From Streptomyces sp. RPT161 (GTDB lineage: Bacteria; Actinomycetota; Actinomycetes; Streptomycetales; Streptomycetaceae): DNA of 64,000 nucleotides. Below are positions 17,527 to 25,717 of this stretch, one piece after another. The translations under genes were made by a program, and so were the position numbers. How positions within the stretch are numbered: position 1 is the first letter of the stretch; each line of letters begins with the position of its first letter. The notes under the pieces were generated by a model. The model saw nothing but the letters and a program-made list of their open reading frames with translations, was not told the DNA's origin and made no database searches. The stretch covers positions 62,001 through 126,000 of the forward strand of contig NZ_JAPZVN010000007.1 of the NCBI RefSeq assembly GCF_027533845.1, read 5' to 3'.

Positions 17527-18276
17527 TCAGTACCGCGCCTCCATGGTGACCGAGAAGGAGAACCGGTCGCCGCGGTAGTGGATGCGCACCACGTCGACCG
17601 TACGGCCCTCGTCGTCGTAGGTGATCCCGGTGTAGTGCAGGATCGGGCTGCACAGCGGTACGTCCAGCAGTCGCGCGGTCTCCGGGTCGGCCAGCCTGGC
17701 CTCCACGGTGTCGGTGATCCGGCTGATCCGTACCCCGAGGCGGTCCCGCAGCACCTTGGTCATCGGCCAGTGTTCCAGGTCGGCCAGGTCGATGCGGGCG
17801 GCCAGTTCCGGAAGGACGTGGTTGTCCGCCCAGTTGGTCGGTTCACCGCTGTCGTCCCGGCGCAGCCTGCGGTAGGAGACCAGCTCGGTAGCGTCGGGGA
17901 AGTGCTCGCTGATCTCGGCGGGGACCGGCACCGCGCCATGGCCGAGGATCGTGGCCCGCATGCCCGACTGCTGGGCCACGATCGCGTCGACGGAACCCAG
18001 CAGCCGGACCGGCGCGCCCCGCCGGGCCCCCGGTTCGATGAAGGTGCCGCGCCGCCGGTGGCGGCTGATCAGCCCCTCCTCCTCAAGGGACTTGAGCGCC
18101 TGCCGCATGGTGAGCACGCTGACCCCGTAGTGCGCGGCGAGGTCGTCCTCGGTCGGCAGCCGTAGCGGCGCGTCCGCGCTGCGGCCGAGTATCGAGGCGC
18201 GCAGCGACTGCGACACCTGGTACCACAACGGGAGTTTGCGGTTCAGGGTGATCGAATCGGGGGCGAAAGAGGTCAA
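17527..18276 (-). CDS. GntR-family regulator, HutC/UTRA subfamily
   Basis: 249 residues from TTG 18276, chosen for the GGAG ribosome site and because upstream sequence runs into the homogentisate dioxygenase gene. An N-terminal winged helix (~15-80: LPTEDDLAAHYGVSVLTMRQ, SRHRRRGTFIEPG) is followed by a UTRA ligand domain (~95-245; ISRITDTVEARLADPETARL, PILHYTGITYDDEGR). It lies 32 bp downstream of hmgA on the same strand, so it is probably co-transcribed and may respond to a homogentisate or tyrosine-catabolism intermediate. A candidate operator is the perfect dyad at 19679-19708. Confidence 0.9.
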   Translation of the reverse strand: MTSFAPDSITLNRKLPLWYQVSQSLRASILGRSADAPLRLPTEDDLAAHYGVSVLTMRQALKSLEEEGLISRHRRRGTFIEPGARRGAPVRLLGSVDAIVAQQSGMRATILGHGAVPVPAEISEHFPDATELVSYRRLRRDDSGEPTNWADNHVLPELAARIDLADLEHWPMTKVLRDRLGVRISRITDTVEARLADPETARLLDVPLCSPILHYTGITYDDEGRTVDVVRIHYRGDRFSFSVTMEARY

Positions 18277-18308
18277 GTCCGCTCCGGCGTACGTGGGTTC
18301 GCGGGTGG

Positions 18309-19655
18309 CTAGGCCCTGAAGTGTCGTTCCAGACCCTGCCACACCGCGTCGTAGTCCTGTTGGCGGTGGTCCGCGTGCAGGGCCTGCGCGGTCGGTACCA
18401 CCGGCCAGCGGGTCTCGAACATGAACGCGAGTCCGTCGTCGACCTTCTGCGGCTTCAGCTCCGCGGCGCTGGCCTTGTCGAAGGTCTCCCGGTCGGGACC
18501 GTGCGCGGACATCATGTTGTGCAGTGACGAGCCGCCCGGCACGAAGCCCTCCGCCTTCGCGTCGTACGCGCCCTCCACCAGGCCCATGAACTCGCTCATC
18601 ACGTTCCGGTGGAAGTACGGCGGCCGGAAGGTGTCCTCGCCCACCAGCCAGCGCGGTGCGAACACCACGAAGTCCACACCAGCCAGTCCCGGGGTGTCGG
18701 TCGGCGAGGTGAGCACGGTGAAGATGGACGGGTCCGGGTGGTCGTAGGAGATCGAGCCGATCACGTTGAACCGGTGCAGGTCGTAGACGTACGGCAGGTA
18801 GTTGCCGTGCCAGGCGACGACGTCGAGCGGGGAGTGGTCGTAGGCGGCGGTCCACAGGTTGCCGCCGAACTTGTTCACCACCTCGACCGGCCCTTCCCGG
18901 TCCTCGTACGCGGCGACCGGGGCCAGGAAGTCCCTCGCGTTCGCCAGGCCGTTGGCGCCGATCGGGCCGAGGTCGGGCAGCCGGAAAGGCTGGCCGTAGT
19001 TCTCGCAGACGTAACCGCGCGCGTCGGCGTCCAGCAGTTCCACCCGGAACCGCACCCCGCGCGGAATCAGCGCGATGTGTCCCGGCTCGGCGCGCAGCAG
19101 CCCGAACTCGGTGCGCAGCAGCAGCCCGCCGCGCTGCGGGACGATCAGCAGCTCGCCGTCGGCGTCGGAGAAGACCCGGTCGGTCATGGAGCGGTTGGCC
19201 GCGTACCAGTGGATGCCGATTCCGCTGCGTTGCAGCACATCGCCGTTGCCGCCGACGGTCACCAGGCCGTCCAGGAAGTCGGTCGGCTCCTGTGGAACGG
19301 GCAGCGGGCTCCAGCGCAGCCGGTTGGGGTCCGGCACGCTCTCGGTGAACGGCGCGCTGCGCAGGTGCCTGCTGTCGATCCGGTAGAACGGCGGATGCGC
19401 GGCCGAGGGCCGGATGCGGTAGAGCCAGCTGCGCCGGTTGTGGTGGCGCGGCTCGGTGAAGGCGCTGCCGGACAGCTGCTCCGCGTACAGCCCGAGCGGT
19501 GCGCGCTGCGGTGAGTTGCGGCCGACCGGCAGTGCGCCCGGTACCGCCTCGCTGGCGTGCTCGTTGCCGAAGCCGGAGGAGTAGGCGAGCGCCTCGGCGG
19601 CCTTGCGGGCCGCCTCCACGTCGCTGTTCCCTTTCCCGTCCTGCGTGCCGCCCAT
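18309..19655 (-). CDS. hmgA: Homogentisate 1,2-dioxygenase
   Basis: 448 residues, the full family length. It opens the aromatic ring of homogentisate to maleylacetoacetate with O2 and Fe(II), a central step of tyrosine and phenylalanine catabolism; loss usually gives brown pyomelanin. The iron ligands line up with the human enzyme at the same spacing: His349 and Glu355 ([12 protein letters not shown]) and His385 ([13 protein letters not shown]). The family N-terminus [13 protein letters not shown] is intact. The ATG start has a strong GGAGGGCGGGAG site. Maleylacetoacetate isomerase and fumarylacetoacetase are not in the window, so the pathway is split. Cytoplasmic. Confidence 0.97.
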   Translation of the reverse strand: MGGTQDGKGNSDVEAARKAAEALAYSSGFGNEHASEAVPGALPVGRNSPQRAPLGLYAEQLSGSAFTEPRHHNRRSWLYRIRPSAAHPPFYRIDSRHLRSAPFTESVPDPNRLRWSPLPVPQEPTDFLDGLVTVGGNGDVLQRSGIGIHWYAANRSMTDRVFSDADGELLIVPQRGGLLLRTEFGLLRAEPGHIALIPRGVRFRVELLDADARGYVCENYGQPFRLPDLGPIGANGLANARDFLAPVAAYEDREGPVEVVNKFGGNLWTAAYDHSPLDVVAWHGNYLPYVYDLHRFNVIGSISYDHPDPSIFTVLTSPTDTPGLAGVDFVVFAPRWLVGEDTFRPPYFHRNVMSEFMGLVEGAYDAKAEGFVPGGSSLHNMMSAHGPDRETFDKASAAELKPQKVDDGLAFMFETRWPVVPTAQALHADHRQQDYDAVWQGLERHFRA

Positions 19656-19678
19656 GCCGTGCTCCCGCCCTCCGAGTA

Positions 19679-19708
19679 CTGAATCCTATGGATGACCGTA
19701 GGATTCAG
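19679..19708. promoter_or_regulatory. Perfect 10-bp inverted repeat upstream of hmgA
   Basis: CTGAATCCTA, ten bases, then TAGGATTCAG: perfect 10-bp arms, 24 bp upstream of the hmgA start. The position and symmetry fit a repressor operator, most simply for the GntR regulator downstream of hmgA. The spacer also contains a short ATCC/GGAT symmetry with the left arm. Confidence 0.6.
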
Positions 19709-19750
19709 GCGGCGTGCCGTCAATCACCCCGGGCATGCTGGTGCCGCGGT

Positions 19751-19767
19751 AACTAGCGCCGTTAGTT
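19751..19767. promoter_or_regulatory. Candidate TetR operator, aldehyde dehydrogenase promoter
   Basis: AACTAGCGCCGTTAGTT, an imperfect 17-bp palindrome (14 of 16 paired positions), about 95 bp before the aldehyde dehydrogenase start. Read on the other strand it matches 14 of 17 bases of the site at 23189-23205 beside the TetR gene at 22528-23160, so that TetR is the likely binder of both. Confidence 0.6.
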
Positions 19768-19862
19768 TGAGCGGTACAGGCATCCGCATCCGCCCACCCG
19801 TCGCCCGACCACCGCCGCCACGGCGGCCCGGCCGACGGCGTGGAATCCGGGAGGGCAACGAC

Positions 19863-21281
19863 GTGCAGGCACACGACGGGATGTACATCGACGGCGAGTG
19901 GCGGCGCGCCGCGGGCCAGGGCCGGATCGAGGTGGTCAACCCCGCGGACGAGCGGCCCATCGGCTCGGTACCGGCCGGCAACGCCGAGGACGTGGACACC
20001 GCGGTGCGCGCCGCCCGCGCCGCCTTCCGCGGCTGGGCGGAGACGCCGCCCGCCGAGCGCGCCGCACGGATCGGCGCGCTCACCGCACGGCTCGGCGCCC
20101 GTCGCGAGGAGATCGCCCGGACCGTGACCGCTGAACTCGGCGCCCCGCTCACCTTCAGCGGCAAGGTCCACACCGGCATGCCGACCTCGGTCGCCGCCTC
20201 CTACGCCCGGCTGCTGGAGACCTACGAGTTCACCGAGAAGGTCGGCAACTCCGTCGTCCACCACGAACCCGTGGGCGTGGTCGGGGCGATCACCCCCTGG
20301 AACTACCCGCTGCACCAGATCGTCGCCAAGGTGGTGCCCGCGCTGGCCGCGGGGTGCACCGTCGTGCTCAAGCCCGCCGAGGACACCCCGCTGGTCGCCC
20401 AGCTGTTCGCCGAGGCGGTGCACGAAGTGGGCTTCCCGGCAGGGGTGTTCAACCTGGTCACCGGTCTGGGCCCGGTGGCGGGCCAGGCGCTGGCCGAACA
20501 CGAGGGCGTGGACCTGGTCTCGTTCACCGGCTCGACCGCCGTCGGCAAGCTGATCGCGGCCGCCGCCGCCCGGTCGGTGAAGCGGGTGGCGCTGGAACTC
20601 GGCGGCAAGTCCGCCAACGTCATCCTGCCGGACGCCGATCTGGGCCGCGCGGTCAACGTCGGCATCGCCAACGTCATGGCCAACTCCGGTCAGACGTGCA
20701 GCGCCTGGACCCGGATGCTGGTCGACGCCGACCGCTACGAGGAGGCGGTCGAGTTGGCCAGGGCCGCCGCGGCCAAGTACGTCCCCGGTGACCCCGCGCA
20801 CCCGGACACCCGGCTCGGCCCGCTGGTCAGCGCCGGACAGCGGGAGCGGGTGCGCGGTTACATCGCCGGCGGCGTCGCGCAGGGCGCACGGCTGGTCGCG
20901 GGCGGGCCCGAGGCGCCGGAGGGGCGCGAGCGCGGATACTTCGTCCGCCCGACCGTGTTCGCCGACGTGACACCGCAGATGACCATCGCCCAGGAGGAGA
21001 TCTTCGGCCCGGTGGTGTCGATCATGCGGTACGAGAACGAGGAGCACGCCCTGGAGATCGCCAACGGCACGGTCTACGGCCTGGCCGGGGCGGTGTGGTC
21101 GCAGGACGAGGCGGCCGCGGTGGCGTTCGCCCGGCGCATGGAGACCGGCCAGGTGGACATCAACGGCGGCCGGTTCAACCCCCTCGCGCCGTTCGGCGGT
21201 TACAAGCAGTCCGGCGTCGGGCGGGAGCTCGGCTCGCACGGACTGGCGGAGTTCCTCCAGACCAAGTCCCTGCAGTTCTGA
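19863..21281 (+). CDS. Aldehyde dehydrogenase (NAD(P)+)
   Basis: 472 residues from GTG 19863, with a GGGAGGG ribosome site; upstream codons to 19692 read as noise. It oxidises an aldehyde to the acid. Catalytic residues: Asn147 (PWNYPL), Glu245 (LELGGKSAN), Cys279 (GQTCSAW); also the FTGS motif and the C-terminal FGGYKQSGVGRE. It is followed 47 bp later by a zinc alcohol dehydrogenase, so the pair probably converts an alcohol to an acid in two steps. A palindrome in the promoter suggests control by the nearby TetR regulator. Substrate unknown. Confidence 0.95.
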   Translation: MQAHDGMYIDGEWRRAAGQGRIEVVNPADERPIGSVPAGNAEDVDTAVRAARAAFRGWAETPPAERAARIGALTARLGARREEIARTVTAELGAPLTFSGKVHTGMPTSVAASYARLLETYEFTEKVGNSVVHHEPVGVVGAITPWNYPLHQIVAKVVPALAAGCTVVLKPAEDTPLVAQLFAEAVHEVGFPAGVFNLVTGLGPVAGQALAEHEGVDLVSFTGSTAVGKLIAAAAARSVKRVALELGGKSANVILPDADLGRAVNVGIANVMANSGQTCSAWTRMLVDADRYEEAVELARAAAAKYVPGDPAHPDTRLGPLVSAGQRERVRGYIAGGVAQGARLVAGGPEAPEGRERGYFVRPTVFADVTPQMTIAQEEIFGPVVSIMRYENEEHALEIANGTVYGLAGAVWSQDEAAAVAFARRMETGQVDINGGRFNPLAPFGGYKQSGVGRELGSHGLAEFLQTKSLQF

Positions 21282-21328
21282 TCATCCGTCGTCGCGTCGT
21301 CAACCGAGTGGTTCACCGAGGAGAGACC

Positions 21329-22411
21329 GTGGTCCGCGCCGCCGTACTGCCCGCCGTGGGAGCACCGTTGGAGATCGCCGAGATCGGCCTGCCGGATCCC
21401 GGCCCCGGTCGGGTACGGGTCCGGCTCGCCGCGGCCGGGGTGTGCCACTCCGACCTGTCGCTGGCCAACGGCACCTTGCGGCAACCCGTTCCCGCGGTGC
21501 TCGGCCACGAGGGCGCGGGTACGGTCACCGCGGTGGGCGAGGATGTCGCCGGTGTCGCGGTGGGGGACCGGGTGGTGCTCAACTGGGCGCCGTCCTGCGG
21601 CGGTTGCCACTTCTGCGGACTGGGCGAGCCGTGGCTGTGCGCCAACGCCTCGGCGGGGGCGGCGGCTCCGTACGCGGTGCGCGCGGCGGACGGCACCGAG
21701 CTGTACCCGGGGCTGGGCACCGCGGTCTTCGCCGAGGAGACGGTGGTGTCCGCGGGCGCGGTGCTGCCGCTGCCGGACGGGGTGCCGCTGACCGAGGCCG
21801 CGCTGCTGGGGTGCGCCGTGCTCACCGGGTACGGGGCGGTGCACCACGCCACCCGGTTGCGGGCGGGGGAGACGGTCGCCGTCTTCGGCGTCGGCGGGGT
21901 GGGCCTCGCGGTGCTCCAGTCGGCCAGGATCGCGGGGGCCGGTGCGGTGATCGCGGTCGATGTCGCCCCGGGCAAGGAGGAGTTGGCGCGGGCCGCGGGC
22001 GCCACCGACTTCGTGCTCGCCGCCGACGACACCGCCAAGCGGATCCGCAAGCTCACCGGCGGGCACGGGGTCGACGCCGCGATCGAGTGTGTCGGCCGCG
22101 CCGACACCATCCGTACCGCCTGGTCCGCCACCCGGCGCGGCGGCCGGACCACGGTGGTCGGCATCGGCGGCACGGAGCAGCAGGTCACCTTCAGCGCCCT
22201 GGAGATCTTCCACTTCGCCCGCACCCTGACCGGCTGCGTCTACGGCAACAGCGACCCGGCGAAGGACCTGCCGGTCCTCGCCGAACATGTTCGCACCGGC
22301 GGTCTCGACCTGTCCGCGATGGTGACCGACCGGATCGGGCTGGACGCGATCCCCGCCGCGTTCGACGCGATGCTCCAGGGACGCGGTGGGCGCGCGTTGG
22401 TGGTCTTCTAG
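21329..22411 (+). CDS. Zinc-dependent alcohol dehydrogenase (class III/MDR type)
   Basis: 360 residues from GTG 21329, with GAGGAGAG just upstream. Medium-chain dehydrogenase fold: catalytic zinc site at Cys39 (GVCHSD) and His60 (GHEGAG), with the third ligand region LLGCAVLTGYGAV; structural zinc cysteines at 90, 93, 96 and 104; Rossmann motif GVGGVG. Length and sequence are close to the mycothiol/formaldehyde and aryl-alcohol dehydrogenase groups. Co-transcribed with the aldehyde dehydrogenase upstream. A strong hairpin follows at 22425-22464. Confidence 0.95.
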   Translation: MVRAAVLPAVGAPLEIAEIGLPDPGPGRVRVRLAAAGVCHSDLSLANGTLRQPVPAVLGHEGAGTVTAVGEDVAGVAVGDRVVLNWAPSCGGCHFCGLGEPWLCANASAGAAAPYAVRAADGTELYPGLGTAVFAEETVVSAGAVLPLPDGVPLTEAALLGCAVLTGYGAVHHATRLRAGETVAVFGVGGVGLAVLQSARIAGAGAVIAVDVAPGKEELARAAGATDFVLAADDTAKRIRKLTGGHGVDAAIECVGRADTIRTAWSATRRGGRTTVVGIGGTEQQVTFSALEIFHFARTLTGCVYGNSDPAKDLPVLAEHVRTGGLDLSAMVTDRIGLDAIPAAFDAMLQGRGGRALVVF

Positions 22412-22424
22412 ACGCTCGCCGTGG

Positions 22425-22464
22425 GGCAGACGGGGGTGCGGGCGGTTCGCACCGGCGGTCTGCC
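22425..22464. terminator. Bipartite hairpin terminator between convergent genes
   Basis: Outer stem GGCAGAC/GTCTGCC and inner stem GGTGCG/CGCACC with a 7-nt loop, placed between the ends of the alcohol dehydrogenase (+) and TetR (-) genes. No U-tract, as is usual in high-GC actinomycetes. Confidence 0.6.
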
Positions 22465-22527
22465 TCGGCGTGGTCGCTCGCCGCGGGGGATGCTTCCCGG
22501 GGCAAGCCCGCGACCCCGACGCGGCTG

Positions 22528-23160
22528 CTAGCGCAGCCGCTCGTACTGGATTGCCAGGCCGTCCACGAGGGCGCGCAGGCCCGTTTCGAACGCGCCCTCG
22601 TCCACCCGCTGTTGGTGCTCGGGGAGCAGATGGGCCTGGCCGAGGTGCGGATAGTCGTCCGGGTCGTACGCGGTCGGGTCGTCCACGAACCCCCGGGCGA
22701 AGGAACCCAGCGCCGATCCGGCGACGAAGTACCGCATCATCGCGCCGATCCGGGTGGCGTGCCCGGGCGGCCAGCCGGCGTTCACCATGCCGCCGAACAC
22801 GGCGTCCGCCAGCCGCAGTCCGGCCGGCCGGCGGCCGGGCCCCTGGGCCAGGAACGGCACGATGTGCGGATGCGCGGCGAGTGCCGCGCGGTACGAGCGC
22901 GCCCAGCGCACCAGCGCGTCCGTCCACCGCGTGCCGTCGTCGAACATCGACAGGTCCACCTGCGCCACGACGGTGTCCGCGACCGCGTCCAGGATCTCGT
23001 CCTTCGTGCGGAAGTGGTTGTACAACGACGGCCCGCTGACCCCGAGTTCGGCGGCGAGCCGCCGGGTGGAGACCGCCTGCAGCCCTTCCTCGTCCACCAG
23101 CGCCAGCGCCGCGGCGACGATGCGCTCTCGGCTGAGCAGGGGCTTGCGGGGGCGTGCCAT
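22528..23160 (-). CDS. TetR-family regulator (TetR_C class)
   Basis: 210 residues from ATG 23160 (MARPRK); the frame is open to 23184. The helix-turn-helix is at ~15-55 (LVDEEGLQAVSTRRLAAELG, GPSLYNHFRTKDEIL). The C-terminal half resembles the tetracycline-repressor-type ligand domain (HPHIVPFLAQGPGRRP). It is divergent from an acyl-CoA dehydrogenase gene and convergent with the alcohol dehydrogenase gene. Two related palindromes, 29 bp upstream of its own start and in front of the aldehyde dehydrogenase, suggest that it represses both operons and itself. Confidence 0.92.
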   Translation of the reverse strand: MARPRKPLLSRERIVAAALALVDEEGLQAVSTRRLAAELGVSGPSLYNHFRTKDEILDAVADTVVAQVDLSMFDDGTRWTDALVRWARSYRAALAAHPHIVPFLAQGPGRRPAGLRLADAVFGGMVNAGWPPGHATRIGAMMRYFVAGSALGSFARGFVDDPTAYDPDDYPHLGQAHLLPEHQQRVDEGAFETGLRALVDGLAIQYERLR

Positions 23161-23188
23161 GCGGCACATAGTAGAGGCCGCCAAGAAA

Positions 23189-23205
23189 AACTAGCAGCGC
23201 TAATT
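23189..23205. promoter_or_regulatory. Candidate TetR operator, divergent TetR/acyl-CoA dehydrogenase
   Basis: AACTAGCAGCGCTAATT in the 61-bp gap between the divergent TetR and acyl-CoA dehydrogenase genes. It shares 14 of 17 bases with the site at 19751-19767 read on the opposite strand. It ends 17 bp before the chosen dehydrogenase start, a repressor-like position. Confidence 0.6.
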
Positions 23206-23221
23206 TATGAGGGATGCGCCC

Positions 23222-24373
23222 GTGGACCTTGAGCTGAACGAGGAACAGGCCGCCGTCCGGCAGCTCGCCAGGGACTTCGTGGACCGCGAGGTCACGCCGT
23301 ACGCGGCGGCCTGGGACCGGGCGGAGCGGGTCGACCGCGGCATCGTGAAGAAGCTGGGCGACCTGGGCTTCCTGGGCATGACGATCGCGCAGCGGTACGG
23401 CGGTTCGGGCGGCGACCACCTCGCGTACTGCCTGGTCACCGAGGAGTTGGGGCGTGGTGACTCCTCGGTGCGCGGCATCGTCTCGGTCTCGCTCGGCCTG
23501 GTGGCCAAGTCCATAGCGGCCTGGGGGAGCGAGGAGCAGAAGCGGGAGTGGCTGCCCCGGCTCTGCTCCGGTGCGGCGGTCGGCTGCTTCGGCCTCACCG
23601 AGCCGGGCACCGGCTCCGACGCGGCCAACCTCACCACCAGGGCGGTGCGCGACGGTGACGGCTATGCCATCACCGGCGGCAAGATGTTCATCACCAACGG
23701 CACCTGGGCGGACGTGGCCCTGGTCTTCGCCCGCACCGGGGCGGAACCCGGCCACAAGGGCATCAGCGCGTTCCTGGTGCCCACCGACACCCCCGGCGTG
23801 GAACGCCGGGAGATCCACGGCAAGTTGGGGCTGCGCGGCCAGGCCACCGCCGAGATCGTGCTCGACGGCGCGCGGGTGCCGGCCAGCGCGATGCTGGCGC
23901 CGGAGGGCAAGGGGTTCGCCGTCGCCATGTCCGCGCTGGCCAAGGGGCGGATGTCGGTGGCGGCCGGTTGCGTGGGGATCGCGCAGGCGTGTCTGGACGC
24001 GGCGGTCGAGTACGCGGGCCAGCGCGAGCAGTTCGGTGCGCCGATCGCGCGGCACCAGCTGGTGCAGGAGCTGATCGCCGACATCGCCGTGGACGTGGCC
24101 GCCGCCCGCCTGCTGACCTGGCAGGTGGCCGACCACATCGACCGAGGTCTGCCGTTCGCCACCCAGTCCTCGATCGCCAAGCTGCACGCCAGTGAGGCGG
24201 CGGTGCGCTGCGCCAACAACGCCCTCCAGGTCTTCGGCGGCTACGGCTACATCGACGAGTACCCGGTCGGCAAACTCCTGCGCGACGCAAGGGTGATGAC
24301 CCTCTACGAGGGCACCACCCAGATCCACAAACTCCTCATAGGCCGCGCCCTGACGGGCGTCTCCGCCTTCTAG
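23222..24373 (+). CDS. Acyl-CoA dehydrogenase
   Basis: 383 residues from GTG 23222, preferred over ATG 23207 because GAGGGA precedes the GTG at proper spacing while the ATG has only the operator-like sequence in front. FAD enzyme introducing a 2,3 double bond into acyl-CoA. Visible: CFGLTEPGTGSDAANL (FAD contact), MFITNGTWAD, GKGFAVAMSALAKGRMSVAA, the helix with QREQFGAPIARHQLVQELIA, and the catalytic-base region LYEGTTQIHK with Glu. The family length is complete. Regulated probably by the divergent TetR. Chain-length preference is not predictable. Confidence 0.95.
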   Translation: MDLELNEEQAAVRQLARDFVDREVTPYAAAWDRAERVDRGIVKKLGDLGFLGMTIAQRYGGSGGDHLAYCLVTEELGRGDSSVRGIVSVSLGLVAKSIAAWGSEEQKREWLPRLCSGAAVGCFGLTEPGTGSDAANLTTRAVRDGDGYAITGGKMFITNGTWADVALVFARTGAEPGHKGISAFLVPTDTPGVERREIHGKLGLRGQATAEIVLDGARVPASAMLAPEGKGFAVAMSALAKGRMSVAAGCVGIAQACLDAAVEYAGQREQFGAPIARHQLVQELIADIAVDVAAARLLTWQVADHIDRGLPFATQSSIAKLHASEAAVRCANNALQVFGGYGYIDEYPVGKLLRDARVMTLYEGTTQIHKLLIGRALTGVSAF

Positions 24374-24398
24374 CCGCGGGCCGGTTCGCGCGGGTCCG

Positions 24399-25010
24399 CT
24401 ACTCGGGGCGGACCATGCGCAGCACCAGGTCGGCGTACAGCTCGCCGATCTGGTCCGGGGTGCGGCGGCCGCCCGGGTTGAACCAGCGGGCAACGTCGAT
24501 GCACAGGGAGAGCACCGCGAGCGTCGTACCGGAGACGTCGGGCACGTCGAAGTCGCCGGAGCGCACGCCGTCCTCGATGATCGAGCGCATCGTCGCCTCG
24601 CTGAGCCGGCGCAGTCCGACGATCTCCGTGTGGTGCTCCGGGCCGAGCGCGCCCAACTCGTACTGGACCACCCGGCCGGTGGTGTGGTGCTCGGCGTGCC
24701 AGCGGACGAAGGAGCGCACCGCGGTGCGCAGCCGTTCGGCCGGGGTGCCACCGCCCTCGGCGGCCTGCCGTAGCAGGGTGAGGGCACGGCGGTGGCCGAC
24801 GCCGCTGATCTGGTAGAGCAGTTCTTCCTTGTTCTTGTAGTGGATGTACAGCGCGGCCGGGCTCATTCCGGCGCGCCCGGCGATGTCGCGCGTCGTCGTG
24901 GCGTGGTACCCGCGCTCGGCGAAGGCCTCGACGGCGGCGACCACCAACCGCCTCGCCGCGTCCGGGGTGATGTCACTCCACGCCTCGGTGTCCGTCGCCT
25001 CCGCATCCAT
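24399..25010 (-). CDS. TetR-family regulator of fatty-acid-type genes
   Basis: 203 residues. The helix-turn-helix at ~20-65 contains AVEAFAERGYHATTTRDIAG, then MSPAALYIHYKNKEELLYQI. The C-terminal domain has ATMRSIIEDGVRSGDFDVPD and CIDVARWFNPGGRRTPDQIG, a pattern common in regulators of acyl-CoA metabolism (KstR2/FadR-like TetRs). It lies downstream of the MaoC hydratase gene on the same strand. Its own promoter carries CTGAGCAACCGCTTAG (25030-25045), and nearly the same site precedes the MaoC gene, indicating autoregulation plus control of MaoC. Confidence 0.92.
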   Translation of the reverse strand: MDAEATDTEAWSDITPDAARRLVVAAVEAFAERGYHATTTRDIAGRAGMSPAALYIHYKNKEELLYQISGVGHRRALTLLRQAAEGGGTPAERLRTAVRSFVRWHAEHHTTGRVVQYELGALGPEHHTEIVGLRRLSEATMRSIIEDGVRSGDFDVPDVSGTTLAVLSLCIDVARWFNPGGRRTPDQIGELYADLVLRMVRPE

Positions 25011-25029
25011 GCGGACACCTTACCGTCCC

Positions 25030-25045
25030 CTGAGCAACCGCTTAG
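25030..25045. promoter_or_regulatory. Candidate TetR operator (autoregulatory)
   Basis: CTGAGCAACCGCTTAG, 20 bp upstream of the TetR start at 25010. Reverse-complementing the site at 25574-25589 gives CTGAGCAAGCGCTTAG, identical in 15 of 16 bases. The shared form is CTnAGCnnnnGCTnAG. Confidence 0.7.
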
Positions 25046-25073
25046 CCGCCTTCCGGCGAGGGCGTCCGGCGCC

Positions 25074-25535
25074 TCAGAGGTAGAACCGGGCCACCGTCTC
25101 CGCCACACACACCGGCTTGTCTCCGCCCTCCCGCTCGATCGTCACCCGGGTGACCAGCTGCACGCCGTCCGGCACCTCGCCCACCTCGGCGATCACCGCG
25201 GACGCGCGCAGCCGGGAGCCGACCGGCACCGGGGAGGGGAAGCGCACCTTGTTCACCCCGTAGTTGACCCCCATCCGCACCCCCTCGACCCGCATCAGCT
25301 CCGGCATCAGTGAGGGGATGAGGGAGAGCGTCAGATAGCCGTGCGCGATGGTGGTGCCGAACGGCCCCCGCGCGGCCTTCTCCGGGTCGACATGGATCCA
25401 CTGGTGGTCGCCGGTCGCCTCGGCGAACAGATCGATCCGCTTCTGGTCGACCTCGATCCACGGCGTCTGGCCCAGTTCCTCCCCGACGGCCGTCCGCAGC
25501 TCGTCGACCGAAGCGAAGACCCTGGCCTGCGACAT
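25074..25535 (-). CDS. MaoC-like (R)-specific enoyl-CoA hydratase
   Basis: 153 residues from ATG 25535, chosen because GGGAGG lies 5-10 bp upstream; the open frame continues to 25616 across the operator. Single hot-dog fold with the hydratase-2 motif: DLFAEATGDHQWIHVD (catalytic Asp and His) and GPFGTTIAHGYLTLSL. It hydrates trans-2-enoyl-CoA to (R)-3-hydroxyacyl-CoA. Followed by a TetR regulator 63 bp downstream. The same operator motif before both genes suggests a small regulon responsive to an acyl-CoA. Confidence 0.93.
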   Translation of the reverse strand: MSQARVFASVDELRTAVGEELGQTPWIEVDQKRIDLFAEATGDHQWIHVDPEKAARGPFGTTIAHGYLTLSLIPSLMPELMRVEGVRMGVNYGVNKVRFPSPVPVGSRLRASAVIAEVGEVPDGVQLVTRVTIEREGGDKPVCVAETVARFYL

Positions 25536-25573
25536 CTGTTGCCTCCCATATGCTTGGCGTCGGAGCGTGCTGT

Positions 25574-25589
25574 CTAAGCGCTTGCTCAG
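25574..25589. promoter_or_regulatory. Candidate TetR operator, MaoC promoter
   Basis: CTAAGCGCTTGCTCAG, 39 bp upstream of the MaoC start. It is the near-exact inverse of the site at 25030-25045 (15 of 16 bases), so the TetR at 24399-25010 is the likely binder. Confidence 0.7.
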
Positions 25590-25717
25590 CATGGTTGGCC
25601 GAAGGTCGTGTGTCAACGTGGCCGAAGTGCTCGCTCGCCGCCGCGGTGGCGGACCCGCCCGCGACGGCGAGACGGCTCAACAGGCGCGGCCCGCACCGGC
25701 CGCGGACGGCAGCGGGC

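Noticed and set aside
21200-24787. A 1195-codon minus-strand open frame
   Set aside because: It is antisense to the alcohol and acyl-CoA dehydrogenase genes and its translation is Arg/Gly/Ala-rich low complexity without any family motif.
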